64,000 bases of DNA from a bacterium (GTDB lineage Bacteria; Auribacterota; UBA3054), in the NCBI GenBank assembly GCA_017557885.1, contig JAFYXV010000007.1:124001-188000 (forward strand). Reading direction: 5' to 3'. The notes under the pieces were generated by a model that was not told where the DNA came from, did not search any database, and worked only from the letters and a program-made list of their open reading frames with translations. The position numbers were made by a program, and so were the translations under genes. Each line of letters opens with the position of its first letter. The first letter of the stretch is position 1. This document shows, in pieces, positions 62,131 through 64,000 of the stretch.

Positions 62131-64000
62131 ATGAAAAGCCGGCCTGTATTTTTTCCGATCCTTTTGATCCTGCTTTCCGTTTCCTGCTTAGCCCTGAAGG
62201 CGGAGGAGGTCCTGTGGCCTGTCTATGGCAAATATTCCCTTACGGGAGTGCGGGACCTGACGGTGGCGCTTGGCAACGACCAGCGCGTCAATCTTTGGTC
62301 CGCCATCCGGCGCGTCGCCAACGGCGGAACGGAGGGCGTTGACAAGCGGGTGGAGCCGGTTCTTTTCACCGAAAAAAAGATCGCTTCGCTCTGGGCCTGC
62401 ACGCTGCTCGGGCTGAAAAACAAGGACGTTTACAAGATCAGGGAAGCCGTGACGGGCTACAGGGAGCTCAGGGGCGGCTATCCGGCCTTCATGCCCCAGC
62501 GCAGATGCTTCGCCACGCTTTCCAAAATACACGCCGCGCTGCGCTCCTCGCTGGAGCCTCTTGAAAGAAGGGAGGCGGACGATTGGCTGGTTGCCCTTTC
62601 CTCCCGCCGGGAGCCCGACGTCGACGACAAGGCGGCGGAGGCGCTGGGCGCGGCCTACAAAGTCTTCGCCGGCGTTGCCGTCGGAAGGATGGACGTCTCC
62701 ACCCAGGGCAAGCTGGGCATGAAGAAATTTCTGCTCTCCCTCAACAAAGAAGCGGTGCCCACCGCCATGGAAGTCGGCGTCAGCCATTCCCTGCTCGAGA
62801 ACTACTGCCTGGCCGCGGAAGTCTTCGCCGGAAGTTCCGACGATCTTTTCAAGATGGCGGCGAGATTTTCCAAAGGCGAGGATCTCGTCATCAAAGCCTG
62901 GGCCCTGAAGTTGGCGGAACTGAAGGACAGCTCGGACGTTCTGCCCGGACGCGGCTGGGAAAAGGACGCCCTTTTCTCTCCCGCCGCCGCTTTCATCCTG
63001 GCCTGCCGCTGCAACGTCGCCCTGAGCGACCTTGAGAAAGCGGCCAACGTCGACCCTTGCCTGGCGGCGTTTTATTACACTAGGACCGCCCAGGCCTCGA
63101 GGATCGCCGGCGAGCCTTTGATAACTTCTCCGGCCGGCACCGGCTGGCTGGTGGCCCGCTCCCGCGTCCAGAAAGGGCCAGAGGCCCGCTACCTCCGCTT
63201 GATCAGCGTGAGCGGCGGACGCTACGGCGATCTTCTGAGCCTTTTGTACAACGGCGGCGGCCGGACTCTGATGGGCAGAAAGAGCCAGCAGGACGGCGGC
63301 AGCCTCATAGGCCGGGAATATTTCACCCATACCGTCTCCTCCTCCACGGTTACTATCGATCACAAAAAGCAGAAGGCGGCGGCGGCCCGGGTGCTCTGCG
63401 CCGAAAACCGCCAGGGCCTGACTTTCCTGGATCTCGACGGCAGCCAGGCCTATGAAAAAATGGACGTTTACCGGCGCACTCTTTTCATGTGCGACGACTA
63501 TTGCATAGACATTTTCTCCCTCGCCTCCAAGGAGCCTTTCATTGCGGAGTGGGTGATGGAGACTGAGAAAGACAGACCTCTCGTCCTCAAGGGGACCACC
63601 GCTCCGGAAATGAGCTATGAGATCAAAGACATCGCCAAGAGCTTCCTCGGCTCCGCCTGGCGGGAGCAGGCCTACCATACTCTGGAGGACGTTTCCTCCC
63701 AGCTGGCGGCCGCCCAATGGTCCTGCGATTTCGGCAACGGAGCGAAGACCACAATGCTCGGGCAAAGCGACACCAGGGTCATGACCGCCAACGCCGGCGG
63801 CGCGCTTTTGAAGACGGGGGATATAACCCACTACAGAAAAACCGACCAGTCCCTTCTCATAGCCAGACGCCAGAATGTCAAGGAGACCAGGTTCGCGGCG
63901 CTGCACGAGATCTATGGCGAGGCGCCTAAAACAAAAAGCTTCATGCGGCTGGAGGTGACCGGGGACGCCCTGGTCTTCGAGATCTCCTACGGCGACTATC
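62131..64000 (+). CDS. Secreted protein with heparinase II/III-like C-terminal region, 3' truncated by the window
   Basis: Open from ATG 62131 to the window end, at least 623 residues. A signal peptide is visible (FFPILLILLSVSCLALKAEE). Residues about 25-330 are helical and could be the alpha/alpha-toroid of polysaccharide lyases. From about 340 there are beta-rich strings: GGRYGDLLSLLYNGGGRTLM, VSSSTVTID, then YRRTLFMCDDYCIDIFSL near 450, LHEIYGEAP near 590. The last strings resemble the beta-sandwich of heparinase II/III-type lyases. No catalytic residue could be pinned down, so enzymatic activity is uncertain. Six bases after the phosphodiesterase-like gene, presumably one transcript. Confidence 0.55.
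   Translation, partial: MKSRPVFFPILLILLSVSCLALKAEEVLWPVYGKYSLTGVRDLTVALGNDQRVNLWSAIRRVANGGTEGVDKRVEPVLFTEKKIASLWACTLLGLKNKDVYKIREAVTGYRELRGGYPAFMPQRRCFATLSKIHAALRSSLEPLERREADDWLVALSSRREPDVDDKAAEALGAAYKVFAGVAVGRMDVSTQGKLGMKKFLLSLNKEAVPTAMEVGVSHSLLENYCLAAEVFAGSSDDLFKMAARFSKGEDLVIKAWALKLAELKDSSDVLPGRGWEKDALFSPAAAFILACRCNVALSDLEKAANVDPCLAAFYYTRTAQASRIAGEPLITSPAGTGWLVARSRVQKGPEARYLRLISVSGGRYGDLLSLLYNGGGRTLMGRKSQQDGGSLIGREYFTHTVSSSTVTIDHKKQKAAAARVLCAENRQGLTFLDLDGSQAYEKMDVYRRTLFMCDDYCIDIFSLASKEPFIAEWVMETEKDRPLVLKGTTAPEMSYEIKDIAKSFLGSAWREQAYHTLEDVSSQLAAAQWSCDFGNGAKTTMLGQSDTRVMTANAGGALLKTGDITHYRKTDQSLLIARRQNVKETRFAALHEIYGEAPKTKSFMRLEVTGDALVFEISYGDY

Noticed and set aside
62188..63906. 572-codon minus-strand frame at the right end
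   Set aside because: Opposite the signal-peptide-bearing plus-strand gene at 62131, whose reading frame shows better protein-like features.

Overview
The window reads as part of the chromosome of a Gram-negative bacterium with an outer membrane (BamA, several lipobox proteins), a meso-diaminopimelate cell wall (DNPR motif in MurE, DapL-type aminotransferase) and probably an Rnf ion pump. A divergent FtsZ, a PEP-CTERM-like secreted protein, a duplicated FGE-sulfatase-domain protein and an MFS-HEAT fusion together suggest the PVC superphylum, most likely Lentisphaerota. That placement is inference; no rRNA gene is present. No tRNA, rRNA, CRISPR array, transposase or integrase was seen.

Layout. 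0-7.6 kb: a truncated acyl-activating enzyme and ybaK, a convergent MFS-HEAT transporter, then a tight operon of rpe, a phosphohexomutase, a PrmA-acetyltransferase fusion and a DUF2752 membrane protein. 7.6-11.5 kb: an AT-richer accessory block holding one secreted 1081-residue protein with two FGE-sulfatase (C-type-lectin-fold) domains. Each domain ends in a segment with the substitution pattern of a diversity-generating retroelement (DGR) target. The block is bounded by a 38-bp direct repeat of the 3' end of the neighbouring cytidine deaminase gene and carries several perfect palindromes. 11.5-18 kb: an operon on the minus strand of a JetABC/MksFEB-type SMC condensin (no JetD nuclease; the SMC subunit has a histone-H1-like tail) ending in cdd. 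18-26 kb: a PEP-CTERM-like protein, tadA, an intergenic region with clustered DnaA boxes, and bamA with two envelope genes. 25.8-32.6 kb: a minus-strand operon dapL-folK-rnfDGEA-S10 peptidase-degenerate ABC ATPase-DUF486. 32.7-43.1 kb: two secreted proteins, a pseudokinase/LysM-ligA-lpd operon, gdhA, rpsT and an O-acetylhomoserine sulfhydrylase. 43.2-60.1 kb: a nearly complete division and cell wall (dcw) cluster on the minus strand, mraZ-rsmH-ftsL-ftsI-murE-murF-mraY-murD-LysM lipoprotein-ftsW-murG-murC-ftsQ-ftsA-ftsZ, driven by a strong promoter overlapped by MraZ boxes. 60.5-64 kb: divergently, an alkaline-phosphatase-superfamily protein and a truncated secreted heparinase-like protein.

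How it fits together. The dcw genes, DapL, the two LysM proteins and BamA form an envelope-building gene set. The condensin and the NAD-dependent ligase belong to chromosome maintenance. The strongest candidate for something undescribed is the 7.6-11.5 kb block: a surface or secreted protein with two apparent DGR variable regions but no reverse transcriptase or template repeat nearby, inserted next to cdd. Neighbouring it is the nuclease-free condensin operon with its unusual tail.
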